Assembly: GCA_039182965.1 (NCBI GenBank)
Contig: JBCDBW010000006.1
Location: 5,960 to 69,959, forward strand
DNA from: JBCDBW01 sp039182965
GTDB lineage: Bacteria; Verrucomicrobiota; Verrucomicrobiia; Verrucomicrobiales; DEV007
Direction: 5' to 3'
Length of the DNA stretch: 64,000 nt
A model generated the notes under the pieces. It was not told the origin of the DNA. It saw nothing but the letters and a program-made list of their open reading frames with translations, and did no database searches. The translations under genes were made by a program, and so were the position numbers. Numbering within the stretch: the first letter of the stretch is position 1; each line of letters opens with the position of its first letter. Positions 17,705 through 26,765 of the stretch are shown in pieces.

Positions 17705-18742
17705 TCATCCCCTCGTCGGACCAACACCCATTGCCGCCGACGCAATTGCTTCCACGTCCGTGACCGTCAGGACCCAACGCCGGTCCCCACGCGATTCCAC
17801 CAAAGCCGCATCGTCACCCGCCAAGGCCCCCACCGGCCGCACCTGACCCGCCTTCCACACCAGGCACCCTGGCCGATACGGGCCCACCTTGCGTGGATCC
17901 GTCCAGGTGTGAATGCCAATCACACGCTCGCTCACAGCTGCCGCGAGATGCATCGGCCCACTATCCACCGTGACCACCACGCCCGCCCGCCGTACCAACC
18001 AAATCAGCTCCCCCAGACTGGTGGAGTCCATCCAGTTCACGACCCCGGGCGGTAAATCCCATTCCCCGCTCTCCCCGGAGACCGCCTGCCGCCCCACCAA
18101 TACCACCCGCTCCGGACCCACCACTTCACAAAATCGCTTCACCTGATCTCCCGGCATCGATTTCCCCTCACCTCGCGATACCGGATGAAACAACACATAC
18201 CCCTCGGGTAACTCACTCGCGTCTGACGGCTCATCCCCTTCCGGCAACGGAAACTCCAACCCTTCCTTCCCGCCCGGCACTTCCACTCCCCCAGCCGCCA
18301 CCAACGCCAGATATCGATCCACCGAATGCACCGCCCCGTCCGGCACCGCCACCACTTCATCATAACACCAACGCGATCCCTCACGCCCATCCTCCAACCC
18401 CGCTAACTCGCCCGCCCGGCTCGCCCGCGCCATCCACACGCTCCGAAACAAGCCCTGAAAATCCAAAGCCAAATCCGGCCGCAAATCCCGCAAGCCTCGG
18501 ATCCAACGCCACATCCCAAGAAAACCACCCGCACCACGAAACCGTTCGCGCGGAAATTCCACCACCCCGTCCACCACCCCGCTCCCCCGCAATACCGGAG
18601 CCCACGTCTCATTTACCACCCAGCCAATCCTCAAATCCGGAAACTGCCGCCGCAGCAAGGCCACCGCCGGTAAGGTGTGCACCACATCACCAAGCGAACT
18701 CGGCTTCACGACCAAGACCGATTCTATCGCAGAAAAATCCAC
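17705..18742 (-). CDS. Glycosyltransferase family 9 (heptosyltransferase-like)
   Basis: A 345-residue member of the LPS heptosyltransferase family (GT-B fold), adding a heptose or similar sugar to the lipopolysaccharide core at the inner membrane. Evidence: the N-terminal signature VLVVKPSSLGDVVHTLPAVALLRRQFP with its following GWVVNETWAPVL, the central LALDFQGLFRSVWMARASRA, and the C-terminal donor site VDSGPMHLAAAVSERVIGIHTWTDPRKVGPY. It most resembles heptosyltransferase I. The start is GTG, preceded by a purine-rich GGGGAAGG. The phosphoesterase gene lies 23 bp upstream on the same strand, so the two probably form an operon. Confidence 0.88.
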   Translation of the reverse strand: MDFSAIESVLVVKPSSLGDVVHTLPAVALLRRQFPDLRIGWVVNETWAPVLRGSGVVDGVVEFPRERFRGAGGFLGMWRWIRGLRDLRPDLALDFQGLFRSVWMARASRAGELAGLEDGREGSRWCYDEVVAVPDGAVHSVDRYLALVAAGGVEVPGGKEGLEFPLPEGDEPSDASELPEGYVLFHPVSRGEGKSMPGDQVKRFCEVVGPERVVLVGRQAVSGESGEWDLPPGVVNWMDSTSLGELIWLVRRAGVVVTVDSGPMHLAAAVSERVIGIHTWTDPRKVGPYRPGCLVWKAGQVRPVGALAGDDAALVESRGDRRWVLTVTDVEAIASAAMGVGPTRG

Positions 18743-18765
18743 GCCTTCCCCTCACTCCGTTTTCC

Positions 18766-19488
18766 TTATTTGCCCAATGCCAATCGCGTCGCCAACATTT
18801 CCGGCAACCCCGCATCCACGATCTTCTTCTGCGCCGTCGCCAAATCATATTCCAAACGTCGAATCGTTACCCGCTCATCCTCCACGTCATAAGTCACATA
18901 CGAGGACCGCCAATCACCATCCCGTGGCTGACCAACACTCCCAATGTTGATGAAATACTTGTTCCCCGCATGAATGCGTACCCGATCCGCCGGCTCCTCA
19001 TGCACACTGCTAGATTTCACAAACACCCGCGGCGTGTGCGTGTGCCCATAAAAACACAAGCTTGTAAATTGATAACTGAAACTCGCCATCGCATCGAACT
19101 TGTTCGTGACATAATGCCATCCCGCCGGCGAATCCAGTGTCGCATGCACTACCGTGAAATTCTGCACCTGCCGCAATAATCGCAAATCCTTCAACCACGC
19201 CTTCTCCTCGTCATCCAATTGGTCCCGCGTCCACTCCAATGCCGCCTTCGCCAACGGATTCAAACCCTCCAGAGGACTGTCCCGCCACGCCTCCTCGTCG
19301 TGATTGCCCTTCACCACCGGACAATCCATCCCCTTAACGATCGAAAGACATTCATTGGGGTTCGCCCCATACCCCACCACGTCCCCAATACACGCATAAT
19401 GCGTACACCGCTGCTTTTCCGCATCCTCCAGCACCGTCTCCAATGCCTCTAAATTCGCGTGAATGTCCCCAAACAACGCAAACTTCAT
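18766..19488 (-). CDS. Calcineurin-like metallophosphoesterase (YfcE type)
   Basis: A 240-residue dimetal phosphoesterase. All metal-binding motifs are present in order: GDIHANLEAL, GDVVGYGANP, KGNHDE, the His in VVHATLDSP, and GHTHTPRVF. The length and motif spacing fit the small MJ0936/YfcE-like phosphodiesterases; the substrate cannot be told from sequence. The ATG at 19488 is chosen because the metal motif begins six residues later, as usual, and because an upstream extension has no family character. It is the first gene of a two-gene unit with the GT9 gene. Confidence 0.9.
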   Translation of the reverse strand: MKFALFGDIHANLEALETVLEDAEKQRCTHYACIGDVVGYGANPNECLSIVKGMDCPVVKGNHDEEAWRDSPLEGLNPLAKAALEWTRDQLDDEEKAWLKDLRLLRQVQNFTVVHATLDSPAGWHYVTNKFDAMASFSYQFTSLCFYGHTHTPRVFVKSSSVHEEPADRVRIHAGNKYFINIGSVGQPRDGDWRSSYVTYDVEDERVTIRRLEYDLATAQKKIVDAGLPEMLATRLALGK

Positions 19489-20109
19489 ATTTCCCAGTGA
19501 TCCCTTCGCACTTTCATGTCCCGCTCCTCCCAAATTAACCGAATTCCGGCCAAGAGCGACACCCTTACCACACCAATCAAGCAAAAACCAACCTCAATCC
19601 TTCTCACTCCCGCCTACAAATTCGCCCTCACGCTTCCCCGAGCTTGCCCCAAAAGCGACGGCGCCCCCTCGTATCTCCGTAAAACGCCTCCCATCCCACC
19701 GCCAATCACCTCCGTGGCGGGCAGGCCTCAAAAAAACAGGTCCTATCATCCAATCGTCCCCGCAGCCGTGACGTAAAAAACCCCGACAGTCCCTGCGGCA
19801 TCGCTCGCACTCGCGTCCCCATCATCCCTGCCCCCAAAGGAAAGAAACTGGGAGTAAAGGGTCATGCAGCTTACGCATGAACTTCTTCGGAAGGTAGCAT
19901 TGGTCCTTCCGTATCGCAGTTGGAAGGTGAGGCGTTAATCCAGACAACAATGAACTCAAAATGTTCATCACCATGATAGCACCACCCACTCAATGTCGTC
20001 CATCCCAAGCAAGGTAAGCCGTGAAAGCACGTCGGCTGGCTCCTCCAAAATCTTCGACTTCAAGATATTTTTTATCCTAACATTAACATGCAATCGAACC
20101 TGTAATAAA
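19489..20109. other. 620-bp intergenic region with three hairpins
   Basis: The region lies between two divergent genes. No protein-like frame was found. Its first 370 bases are C-rich like the surroundings. From about 19850 the base balance shifts towards G and three perfect inverted repeats follow closely: TCATGC/GCATGA (19862-19880), CGGAAGG/CCTTCCG (19888-19911) and TGAAC/GTTCA (19951-19967). The last 60 bases before the isochorismatase-like gene are A/T-rich and probably hold its promoter. Confidence 0.6.
19862..19967 (+). ncRNA. Possible structured RNA or cis-regulatory leader
   Basis: Three perfect hairpins occur within 106 bases. The second has a competing partner: GGAAGG at 19889 pairs with CCTTCC at 19905, and the same CCTTCC can pair with GGAAGG at 19922, which gives two mutually exclusive stems as in switch-type leaders. 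It ends 142 bp before the exported isochorismatase-like gene. No known riboswitch class was recognised. It is listed as a candidate only. Confidence 0.3.
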
Positions 20110-20973
20110 ATGAATCCGTATCACCAACCCGATGTCACCGACGACATCGTCAGAATCCATCCGCCCACAGTGTCGTCCACCAACCCCCGCTCCCGGGCCC
20201 GCCCCTCCCTATTCGCCTCCATGATGGCCGTCGCCTTGGTCCTCACCACAGGGTGGTCCACCGCCCTCGCCGAAGACCAAGCAATGGGAAGCGCGGGAAC
20301 AACCGTCGGTCACCCCGAGAGGTGGGCGCCCGAGGGCGATCAAGAACGCCTCACGCCGGAAAACTGTGCCGTTCTCTTCATCGATCATCAGGCCGGCCTC
20401 ATGAACCTCGTGGACAACGTGGAAATGGACCGATACAAAGCCGACGTCATGGCGAAGGCAAAGACCGCCAAGCTCCACGGCCTCCCCGTCGTGTTGACCA
20501 CCTCCGCCGAAAACGGTCCCAACGGCCCAATACTGCCCGAAATCCTCGAAATGTTTCCCGAGGCACCCCTCATCAGCCGCAGCGGCCAAATCAACGCCTG
20601 GGACGATCCGAACTTTCGGAAAGCCGTCGAAGAAACCGGTCGCAAAAAGGTGGTGGTCAGTGGGATCACCACCGACGTCTGCGTCGCCTTCGTCACTCTC
20701 TCCATGCTCGAGGCGGGATATGACGTCTACGTAGTCGTCGATGCCTCCGGCACCACCAACCCCCTCGTCCAACAAGCCGCCCTGATGCGCATGACCGATG
20801 CCGGTGCCGAAATGGGAAACTGGTTTGCATTTGCCTGTGAAATGCTCAGCGACTGGCGAAATGCCGAAGGGGCGGGAAGTGCCACCCTGTTTGCCGAACA
20901 CATGCCGGGTTACGCGGAAGCCATGGCAAGCCATGCCGCCTTTACTGAAGACAAGTCAGGCAAAGTCGAGTAG
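20110..20973 (+). CDS. Exported isochorismatase/cysteine-hydrolase family protein
   Basis: A 287-residue member of the isochorismatase-like hydrolase family. The N-terminal 54 residues look like a long signal peptide (basic RSRARPSLFAS, then MMAVALVLTTGWSTALA). The family core starts at CAVLFIDHQAGL, with the catalytic Asp, and contains LPVVLTTSAENGPNGPILPE and VVVSGITTDVCVAFV, with the catalytic Cys. The middle Lys of the triad is not obvious. Export to the periplasm is unusual for this family but is seen in YcaC-like proteins. The ATG at 20110 is preferred to an earlier GTG-type frame (from 19993) because the latter runs through A/T-rich promoter-like DNA. The substrate is unknown. Confidence 0.82.
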   Translation: MNPYHQPDVTDDIVRIHPPTVSSTNPRSRARPSLFASMMAVALVLTTGWSTALAEDQAMGSAGTTVGHPERWAPEGDQERLTPENCAVLFIDHQAGLMNLVDNVEMDRYKADVMAKAKTAKLHGLPVVLTTSAENGPNGPILPEILEMFPEAPLISRSGQINAWDDPNFRKAVEETGRKKVVVSGITTDVCVAFVTLSMLEAGYDVYVVVDASGTTNPLVQQAALMRMTDAGAEMGNWFAFACEMLSDWRNAEGAGSATLFAEHMPGYAEAMASHAAFTEDKSGKVE

Positions 20974-21121
20974 TCGTTTGCAGTTCGACCCAACGGCTCC
21001 ATCCAACCCGCGGCGCAAAGGTCCAAACCCTTGATCGCGGTCACGGGCCGGCACGCCCCCCGCTGCCGAGCAGCGCGTCACGGACAGAGCAACGCGAGCC
21101 GCGCTTCCCGCCATCATGTGC

Positions 21122-21886
21122 TCACGGATTGGCACCCCCATCCACTAACCGCTCCTCCTCCGGAACACCCAATTCCCGCTCCAATCGCCCCAACTCCGTC
21201 ACCAGGGTCGGCAGACGCTGCTCCGCCCCCTCCAAATACAAGGCTCTCAGGCTTTCCAGGGCCTCCTCTTCTTTCCCTTCACACCTCGCCAACATGTAGG
21301 CTGCAAACCGCCGCGCATACGCCGGCCCCCCCAACGCCGCTGCCTGCGCGAAATACCCCGCCGCCCCGCAATAATCATTCAGCTTGTCCCGCAAAAGTTC
21401 CGCCTGCCGAAGGTTCAAAGTATACTCGTCCGGATTGTTGCGAATCCCGCGGTCCAAAATCACCCGCGCCGCCTCACCTGCCTCCTCCGCCAGTTCGCGC
21501 CGCAAGCCCTCATTCATCTCCGGGTGATTCAAATAAAACGACCGCTCATTCCACCCCCGGTGCCAACCATATTCCTCCCAGTAACTCGCCGTGCGCGGTT
21601 GCAGCCCCAGCACCAGATCATAGGTCTTCCCTAACTGCGCATACTCCGTGTTCTCCCAGTGAATATGCGCTTTCAACGTCAACATACTCGCCACCAGAGA
21701 CCGAAACCCGCCTAACGCAGCAACATAACTCATCTGCCCAATCTCCTCCCGCATCCCCAAATCCAAGGCCGGTCCCCGCAAATATAGCCGCTGCCACTCC
21801 GACTCCATTGCCGTCTCAAGGGGCACCCGCACCAAACCAAACGCCAGGACCACCCCCGCCGCCAACCAGTATCGCCATCGCCTCAT
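21122..21886 (-). CDS. Membrane-anchored TPR-like protein of an ABC operon
   Basis: A 254-residue protein of no recognised family. One N-terminal hydrophobic segment (YWLAAGVVLAFGLVRV) could be an anchor or signal. The rest is helical and suggestive of TPR repeats (AGYFAQAAALGGPAYARRFAAYML, then EEALESLRALYLEG). The ATG at 21886 shares one base with the TGA of the ABC permease gene, which is direct evidence of an operon and translational coupling. By context it should serve the transporter, perhaps as a periplasmic partner, but the sequence does not show how. Similar third genes are known beside ABC-2 transporters of PVC bacteria (from memory). Confidence 0.75.
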   Translation of the reverse strand: MRRWRYWLAAGVVLAFGLVRVPLETAMESEWQRLYLRGPALDLGMREEIGQMSYVAALGGFRSLVASMLTLKAHIHWENTEYAQLGKTYDLVLGLQPRTASYWEEYGWHRGWNERSFYLNHPEMNEGLRRELAEEAGEAARVILDRGIRNNPDEYTLNLRQAELLRDKLNDYCGAAGYFAQAAALGGPAYARRFAAYMLARCEGKEEEALESLRALYLEGAEQRLPTLVTELGRLERELGVPEEERLVDGGANP

Positions 21887-22770
21887 CACAATTCCTTCTC
21901 CGCAAACACCAGATAAGCCACCACCGTGTATATCCCCACGTAAAACGCCGTCAATCCCACCAGCTTGAGCATCGCCCCAAACGGAATCCATTCCCCCGAT
22001 ACCACCCCATCAATCACGTTATACAACTGATAATCCGGAAAGACCAACGCCACCAACGCACTGAAAAGCTTCGCCACCACTCCCCCACCTTCCACATCCA
22101 CCCAATAGGTCCGCGCCAAAGCCTGCACATGCCCAATGAAAAACACCAACACCGATACAATAATGGTAAACAGCGATGTCGTCGCCACCGTCGAGATCAC
22201 CATCGCCGACGCCGTTACCACGCACGCTTTCAAAAAGATCGCCCCCGTCGCATTAACCAAATTCCAAGTCACCCCCTGCTCCCGCACCCGCTCCGCATAG
22301 CTCTGCACGTCCTCCTCCGTCAAATCCACCCGATCCGCCATCATCGTCATGTCATCCGCCAGCAACATCTCTTGCCGCGCATACAACACCCCGCTGAAAA
22401 AGAGATGCATCGCCGCCAAACTCACCCCAATCACCATCAACACCCCCAACAACTTGCCGATCAAATACTCCACCCGCGGCACCGGCTTCGCCAAGATCGT
22501 GTAAAGCGTCCGATCCTCCATGTCGCGCGGAATCAACATCGCCGTCGCCACAATCCCAAAGATCGATGCAAACAACGACATCGCCCCCAAGGACACATCC
22601 TTCACCAGCTTCATCTGCTGCTCCGCGTTGTATGCCATGATGTTCAAAGACCCCGCCAACGCCACCAACGCACAGAAAATCAAGAGAAAGTAAAAGGTCT
22701 TCATCCGCACCAACTGCGTGAAGGTCGCCCCCGCCAATACCCAAATTCGTCCCAAACTGCCCCCCATCAC
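21886..22770 (-). CDS. ABC-2 type transporter permease
   Basis: A 294-residue inner-membrane permease. About six hydrophobic segments are visible (for example FYFLLIFCALVALAGSLNI, LFASIFGIVATAMLI, LLGVLMVIGVSLAAMHLFF, IIVSVLVFFIGHV and the C-terminal FYVGIYTVVAYLVFA). The segment RDMEDRTLYTILAKPVPRVEYLIGK is the typical ABC-2 membrane-edge motif seen in NosY/GldF-like permeases. It overlaps the ATPase gene by four bases upstream and the TPR-like gene by one base downstream. Substrate unknown; export is expected for this class. Confidence 0.88.
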   Translation of the reverse strand: MMGGSLGRIWVLAGATFTQLVRMKTFYFLLIFCALVALAGSLNIMAYNAEQQMKLVKDVSLGAMSLFASIFGIVATAMLIPRDMEDRTLYTILAKPVPRVEYLIGKLLGVLMVIGVSLAAMHLFFSGVLYARQEMLLADDMTMMADRVDLTEEDVQSYAERVREQGVTWNLVNATGAIFLKACVVTASAMVISTVATTSLFTIIVSVLVFFIGHVQALARTYWVDVEGGGVVAKLFSALVALVFPDYQLYNVIDGVVSGEWIPFGAMLKLVGLTAFYVGIYTVVAYLVFAEKEL

Positions 22771-23675
22771 CCGCCCCTCCTTTCTTCGCCTTCTTCCCCA
22801 CCCGTTTCTCGCAGAAACAATCGCTCCAAGGTCGTCCGCGGATGCCCCATCCGCACCAGCCGGGCCGCCGATCCCTCAACTGTCGCCCGAATCTCCTCCA
22901 ACAATTCCGCCGGCGCATTCTCAAGCACGATGTCCGTCTGCTCCTCAATGTTAATCAATTCCTCCAACGCCCCCTCCTTCACCAACTTCCCTCGGTGAAT
23001 AATGCCCACCCGATCACAGACTTCCTGCACCTGCTCCAACAAATGCGAACACAAAATCACCGATATCCCCCGCCCCTTCATCTCCAAAATCAAATCGCGC
23101 ATCTTCCGTGACCCCGCCGGATCCACTCCCGCCGTCGGCTCGTCCAACACCACCAGCCGCGGATCCTGTATCAACGCCTGCGCCAACCCAATCCGCTGCA
23201 GCATCCCCTTCGAATACCCCCCCAGTCGGCGATCCGATGCATCCTCCAAATCCACCAATTCCAATAATTCCCCAATCCGCTCCGCCAATGCCCCCCCACG
23301 CACCCCACACAGTCGCCCGTAACCTCGCAAAGTCTCCGCTCCCGACACATGCTTGTAAAAATAAGGGTTCTCCGGGAGATACCCCACCTCGCGCCGACTC
23401 GATACCCGCCTGCTCGAAACCCCAAAAATCGCCGTCCGACCCGAGGTCGCTGCAATCAACCCCAGCAAAACCTTCATCGTCGTCGACTTGCCCGACCCGT
23501 TCGGACCGATCAGCCCATATACCTCTCCCGCCGCCATCTCCAATGAAATCCCTCCCACCGCGCGTAGCTTCTCACGTCGGAACGGCACGGCAAAATCCTT
23601 CACCAAATGCTCAATCCGCACCGCCGGAACCTCCTCGCCTCCCCGTTTCTCCTCTCTCGTGTCGTCCTCAACCAT
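22767..23675 (-). CDS. ABC transporter ATP-binding protein
   Basis: A 302-residue ATPase of the ABC-2 exporter type (CcmA/NatA/GldA-like). Walker A is GPNGSGKST, the Q-loop region is VGYLPENPYFY, the signature is GYSKGMLQRIGLAQAL, Walker B is LVVLDEPTAGVDPAG and the switch His is in CSHLLEQ. About 80 C-terminal residues form the extra domain common in this group. It is the first gene of a three-gene minus-strand operon; its stop overlaps the permease start (ATGA). The N terminus before residue 18 is acidic and probably flexible. Confidence 0.93.
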   Translation of the reverse strand: MVEDDTREEKRGGEEVPAVRIEHLVKDFAVPFRREKLRAVGGISLEMAAGEVYGLIGPNGSGKSTTMKVLLGLIAATSGRTAIFGVSSRRVSSRREVGYLPENPYFYKHVSGAETLRGYGRLCGVRGGALAERIGELLELVDLEDASDRRLGGYSKGMLQRIGLAQALIQDPRLVVLDEPTAGVDPAGSRKMRDLILEMKGRGISVILCSHLLEQVQEVCDRVGIIHRGKLVKEGALEELINIEEQTDIVLENAPAELLEEIRATVEGSAARLVRMGHPRTTLERLFLRETGGEEGEERRGG

Positions 23676-23991
23676 TGCCCGTCACTCTACCTGCCAAGTG
23701 TTCGCATTGCATCACCACATCGTCACCATTTCCACAAAAAATCACCCCTCGCGACGCGCGCCCCTCCCGGATGCAGCCACCCCTCCAAATGCGAGCGCTT
23801 CTCTCCTATCCCCTCTCCCCTGGAAGACGGTTGGGGTGAAGGGAAAAAGCCACCCCACTCAAAAAAAAGTCCTCCTCCCACGCCCGCCTCCCACATCGAA
23901 ACCGAATCGCCCTCCATTCCCCATCGCAATCACTGTCTCCAATTCACCATTCAAAACTCAAAACTCTAAATTCGCGCATCCGCGCAGCCCC
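23676..23991. other. 316-bp intergenic region carrying a dispersed repeat
   Basis: No coding frame is supported. Two segments recur in the gap before rplU: a block with CCCCTCTCCCCTGGAAGACG and GTTGGGGTGAAGGG at about 23810-23843, and a 48-base block starting TTCACCATTCAAAA and ending CCGCGCAGCCC at 23943-23990. The second block ends just before the acylphosphatase stop codon. Confidence 0.7.
23943..23990 (+). repeat. Dispersed intergenic repeat, copy A
   Basis: A 48-base segment that begins TTCACCATTCAAAA, passes through AATTCGCGC and ends TCCGCGC-A-GCCC. It matches the segment at 31764-31812 over nearly its whole length with few differences. It lies between genes, next to the acylphosphatase stop codon. 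Confidence 0.75.
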
Positions 23992-24264
23992 TCACCGCTC
24001 AATCGAAAACCCGGTCACCCCATCCGGCGCAACGATCTCCTCCACCGTCTCATTCCGAATATGCCCCCCCAAAACACTGTCCCGGATCTCCTGCAGAAAA
24101 TCCTCCACCTCGTCCGCATCTCCCAACACCAACATCTCTACCCGCCCGTCCGCCAGATTCTTCACCCACCCCCGCACATCAAATCCCATCGCCACCTGCT
24201 TCGTGGTATACCGAAACCCCACTCCCTGCACATGCCCCTCATAAAATACCTGGCGCGCCGTCAT
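23992..24264 (-). CDS. acyP: Acylphosphatase
   Basis: A 90-residue acylphosphatase, which hydrolyses carboxyl-phosphate bonds. The family signature is intact: VQGVGFRY with the phosphate-binding Arg, then the GWVKNLADGRVE segment with the catalytic Asn. The length is exactly that of the family. The ATG at 24264 is preceded by a purine-rich GGCGGAGAGTGG. The hypothetical gene upstream on the same strand ends 32 bp away, so they may be co-transcribed. Confidence 0.94.
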   Translation of the reverse strand: MTARQVFYEGHVQGVGFRYTTKQVAMGFDVRGWVKNLADGRVEMLVLGDADEVEDFLQEIRDSVLGGHIRNETVEEIVAPDGVTGFSIER

Positions 24265-24296
24265 CGCTTCATTCCACTCTCCGCCAGATTCGCAAC

Positions 24297-24908
24297 CTAC
24301 TTCTTGTCCTTCTTGCCGAAAAGACGCTTGAAGAAACCGCGCTTCTTCTCCTCCTTGCCCCCAGCAGCCGTCCCGCTCCCCCCGCCCACCGCCACCCGAT
24401 TCATCTCTTCCGCACTCATCAAGGCCCGGTCCGGACTCACCGAGTTCGCCGGCACCGCTCCCGCAAACGAGAACGCCTTCACCGGTCGCTTCAGATTTCC
24501 AACCCGGTCATACTCGTATATCTGCCGCCGCACCACCTGCCCCAGCGTATTGTAAAGCGCCTCTTCCTTCAGCCGACCGATCTCGTCGTAAAAGAATCCA
24601 ATCCGATAGATCAACTGATTGCTCCCATCAAATACAAAACCACGCTGCTCTTTGCCTTCCGCATCCAACTGATACACCCGCTTCATCACCAGTTGACCAC
24701 TCGCATTCAAGGTCTCCTGATTGATCACCTTCGCATTCGTATCCTTCTTCGATACCGTCCGGCTCCCGTCCGGATGCAAAATCGTCCGCGACCAAATATC
24801 AACGCCCGTTCGCCCATCCAACCGCTCCGATAAAACCCCTCCAAACCACATGAACCCCATGATCACCCAACAACCCGCCAGCATCCCTCTCCGTCGTCGC
24901 TCAATCAT
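24297..24908 (-). CDS. Hypothetical protein with RHS/YD-like repeats and N-terminal anchor
   Basis: A 203-residue protein of no named family. A hydrophobic segment at residues 9-26 (MLAGCWVIMGFMWFGGVL) is an anchor or signal. The middle has three or four short repeats of the YD/RHS or MORN kind (LDAEGKEQRGFVFDG, YDEIGRLKEEALYN, YEYDRVGNLKRPV), which usually form beta strands. The end is very basic and low in complexity (KKRGFFKRLFGKKDKK). It could be a periplasmic protein or, with the basic tail inside, a membrane-bound one. It is divergent from folP with 99 bp between. Confidence 0.7.
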   Translation of the reverse strand: MIERRRRGMLAGCWVIMGFMWFGGVLSERLDGRTGVDIWSRTILHPDGSRTVSKKDTNAKVINQETLNASGQLVMKRVYQLDAEGKEQRGFVFDGSNQLIYRIGFFYDEIGRLKEEALYNTLGQVVRRQIYEYDRVGNLKRPVKAFSFAGAVPANSVSPDRALMSAEEMNRVAVGGGSGTAAGGKEEKKRGFFKRLFGKKDKK

Positions 24909-25007
24909 CGCCCTGCCACTCTAGACGCTCCCCCTCGGCCCTTCCACGTAAAAAATCTCCCCTTTCCGGCACAAAACGCCCAACATTCCCCTTCTCAACT
25001 CCCATCC

Positions 25008-25868
25008 ATGATCTGGCGCACCCCATCCCGCTCCCTCGACCTCTCCCAACACGCCCAAATCATGGGCATCCTCAATGCCACCCCGGATTCCTTCTCCGAC
25101 GGCGGTCAGTTCCTCGACCCTGCCGCCGCGCTCTCCCACGCCCAAAAAATGCTGGAGGAAGGGGCCCATATCATCGACGTCGGAGGCGAATCCACTCGCC
25201 CCGGTGCCCCCGAAGTCACCGCCGATGATGAACTCGCCCGCACCATTCCCGTCATCAAGGCCATCAAGGCCACCCTCCCCGACGCCCTCGTTTCCATCGA
25301 CACCTCGAAAGCCGCCGTCGCCGAAGCCGCCCTCGACGCCGGCGCCGAAATCATCAACGACGTCTCCGGACTCGCCGGTGACCCCGAAATGATCGCCCTC
25401 GCCGCCCGCACGAAAGCCGCCGTCGTCATCATGCACATGCAGGGCAATCCCCGCACCATGCAGAAAGCTCCACAATACAAAGACGTCGTCGCCGAAGTCC
25501 GCGCGTTCTTTAACACCCAGTTCGAACGCGCCAGTAAGGGCGGTATCTCTCCCGAAGCCATTCTTTTCGACCCCGGAATCGGTTTCGGCAAAAGCCTGGA
25601 ACACAATCTCTCCCTCCTGCGAAACCTCTCCACTCTCCCCATCAAAAACCGCCCCCTTCTCCTCGGCGTCAGCCGAAAAAGCTTCCTGGGGAGACTCATC
25701 GGCTCCGACACCCTGGACGACCGCTTCTGGCCGACGGTCGCCCTCGCCAGCTTCGCCCGCGAACAAGGATCCGCCGTCCGCGTCCTCCGCGTCCACGATG
25801 TCGCCCCCAACACCCAAGCCCTCCAAATGACGGAAGCCATCCTCGCATCCCAGCCGCCGCCGTGTTAA
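25008..25868 (+). CDS. folP: Dihydropteroate synthase
   Basis: FolP (286 residues) joins 4-aminobenzoate to the pterin diphosphate in folate synthesis and is the sulfonamide target. Visible motifs: IMGILNATPDSFSDGG, HIIDVGGESTRPGA, VSIDTSKAAVAEAAL, IINDVSGL, VIMHMQGNPRTMQ, FDPGIGFGKSLEHN and LLGVSRKSFLG, all of which belong to the pterin and PABA sites. The length is normal. The stop is 27 bp before cdaA, which suggests one transcript; folP next to the cda locus is known in other bacteria. No Shine-Dalgarno sequence precedes the ATG. Confidence 0.97.
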   Translation: MIWRTPSRSLDLSQHAQIMGILNATPDSFSDGGQFLDPAAALSHAQKMLEEGAHIIDVGGESTRPGAPEVTADDELARTIPVIKAIKATLPDALVSIDTSKAAVAEAALDAGAEIINDVSGLAGDPEMIALAARTKAAVVIMHMQGNPRTMQKAPQYKDVVAEVRAFFNTQFERASKGGISPEAILFDPGIGFGKSLEHNLSLLRNLSTLPIKNRPLLLGVSRKSFLGRLIGSDTLDDRFWPTVALASFAREQGSAVRVLRVHDVAPNTQALQMTEAILASQPPPC

Positions 25869-25895
25869 ACTGCACCCAGGCCCAAGCCTTCCATC

Positions 25896-26765
25896 GTGCC
25901 GGAATCCACCATCATTGAGTTCTTCCAGGAACGCTGGCGAAACGGCGTCGAGATCCTCATCCTCGCCGTCATCGTCTACTTTGCCTACAAATACTTCCGC
26001 GCCACCCGCGGCGCCCGGATCTTCATCGGCCTCCTCGTCTCCTTCATCGCGCTCTCCCTCCTCTCTCAAGCCCTCAATCTCGAGGTCCTCGACTGGATCA
26101 TCAAAAGCTTCTCCGTCTTCCTCGCCATCGCCATGGTCGTGATCTTCCAACCCGAACTCCGCCGCGCCCTCGCCGAACTCGGCTCCCACCGCCTCTTCTC
26201 ACCCTTCAGCCAACAAAAAGGAGAACTCCTCGAAGAACTCAACGACGCCGTCCAGCAACTCTCCAGCAAACGATACGGCGCCCTCATCGCCATCGAACGC
26301 GGCATCGCCCTCAAACAATACCTCGAAACCGGCGTCGAACTCGATGCCCTCTTCGCACCCGAAACCGCCCTCGCCATCTTCCACCCCAAAGGCGCCCTCC
26401 ACGACGGCGGCACCATCATCCAACAAGACCGCATCGCCGCCGCCGGCTGTGTCTTCCCCGTCAGCCAAAAAGAACTCTCCGACCGCTCCATTGGCCTGCG
26501 ACACCGCGCCGGCATCGGCATCACCGACGAATCCGACGCCATTGCTGTGATCGTCTCGGAAGAAACCGGTCACATCTCCCTCGCCCACAACGGAAAACTC
26601 GAACGCGACGTCCCACGCGACCAATTCAAAAAACGACTACAGGAATTTCTCTTCCTCAAGGTCGACGACGAAGAAAAATCCGCCGATGAAAGAAGTGATT
26701 CTCCACAACTGGAGAGCGAAACTCGCAAGCCTGCTGCTGGCGTTCGCGATCTGGTATCTGATTGA
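25896..26765 (+). CDS. cdaA: Membrane diadenylate cyclase CdaA (c-di-AMP synthase)
   Basis: CdaA (289 residues) makes cyclic di-AMP from two ATP. The N-terminal part has three membrane helices (VEILILAVIVYFAYKYF, IFIGLLVSFIALSLLSQAL, SVFLAIAMVVIFQPELRRAL). The DAC domain follows at about 120-250, with ALIAIERGIALKQYLETGVELDA, the substrate motif HDGGTII (usually DGA, here DGG) and LRHRAGIGITDESDA with the RHR triad. The start is GTG at 25896, the only plausible one ahead of the first helix. A rather long acidic tail overlaps the next small gene by 80 bp. The order cdaA, CdaR-like, glmM matches the cda-glm cluster of Firmicutes. Confidence 0.95.
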   Translation: MPESTIIEFFQERWRNGVEILILAVIVYFAYKYFRATRGARIFIGLLVSFIALSLLSQALNLEVLDWIIKSFSVFLAIAMVVIFQPELRRALAELGSHRLFSPFSQQKGELLEELNDAVQQLSSKRYGALIAIERGIALKQYLETGVELDALFAPETALAIFHPKGALHDGGTIIQQDRIAAAGCVFPVSQKELSDRSIGLRHRAGIGITDESDAIAVIVSEETGHISLAHNGKLERDVPRDQFKKRLQEFLFLKVDDEEKSADERSDSPQLESETRKPAAGVRDLVSD

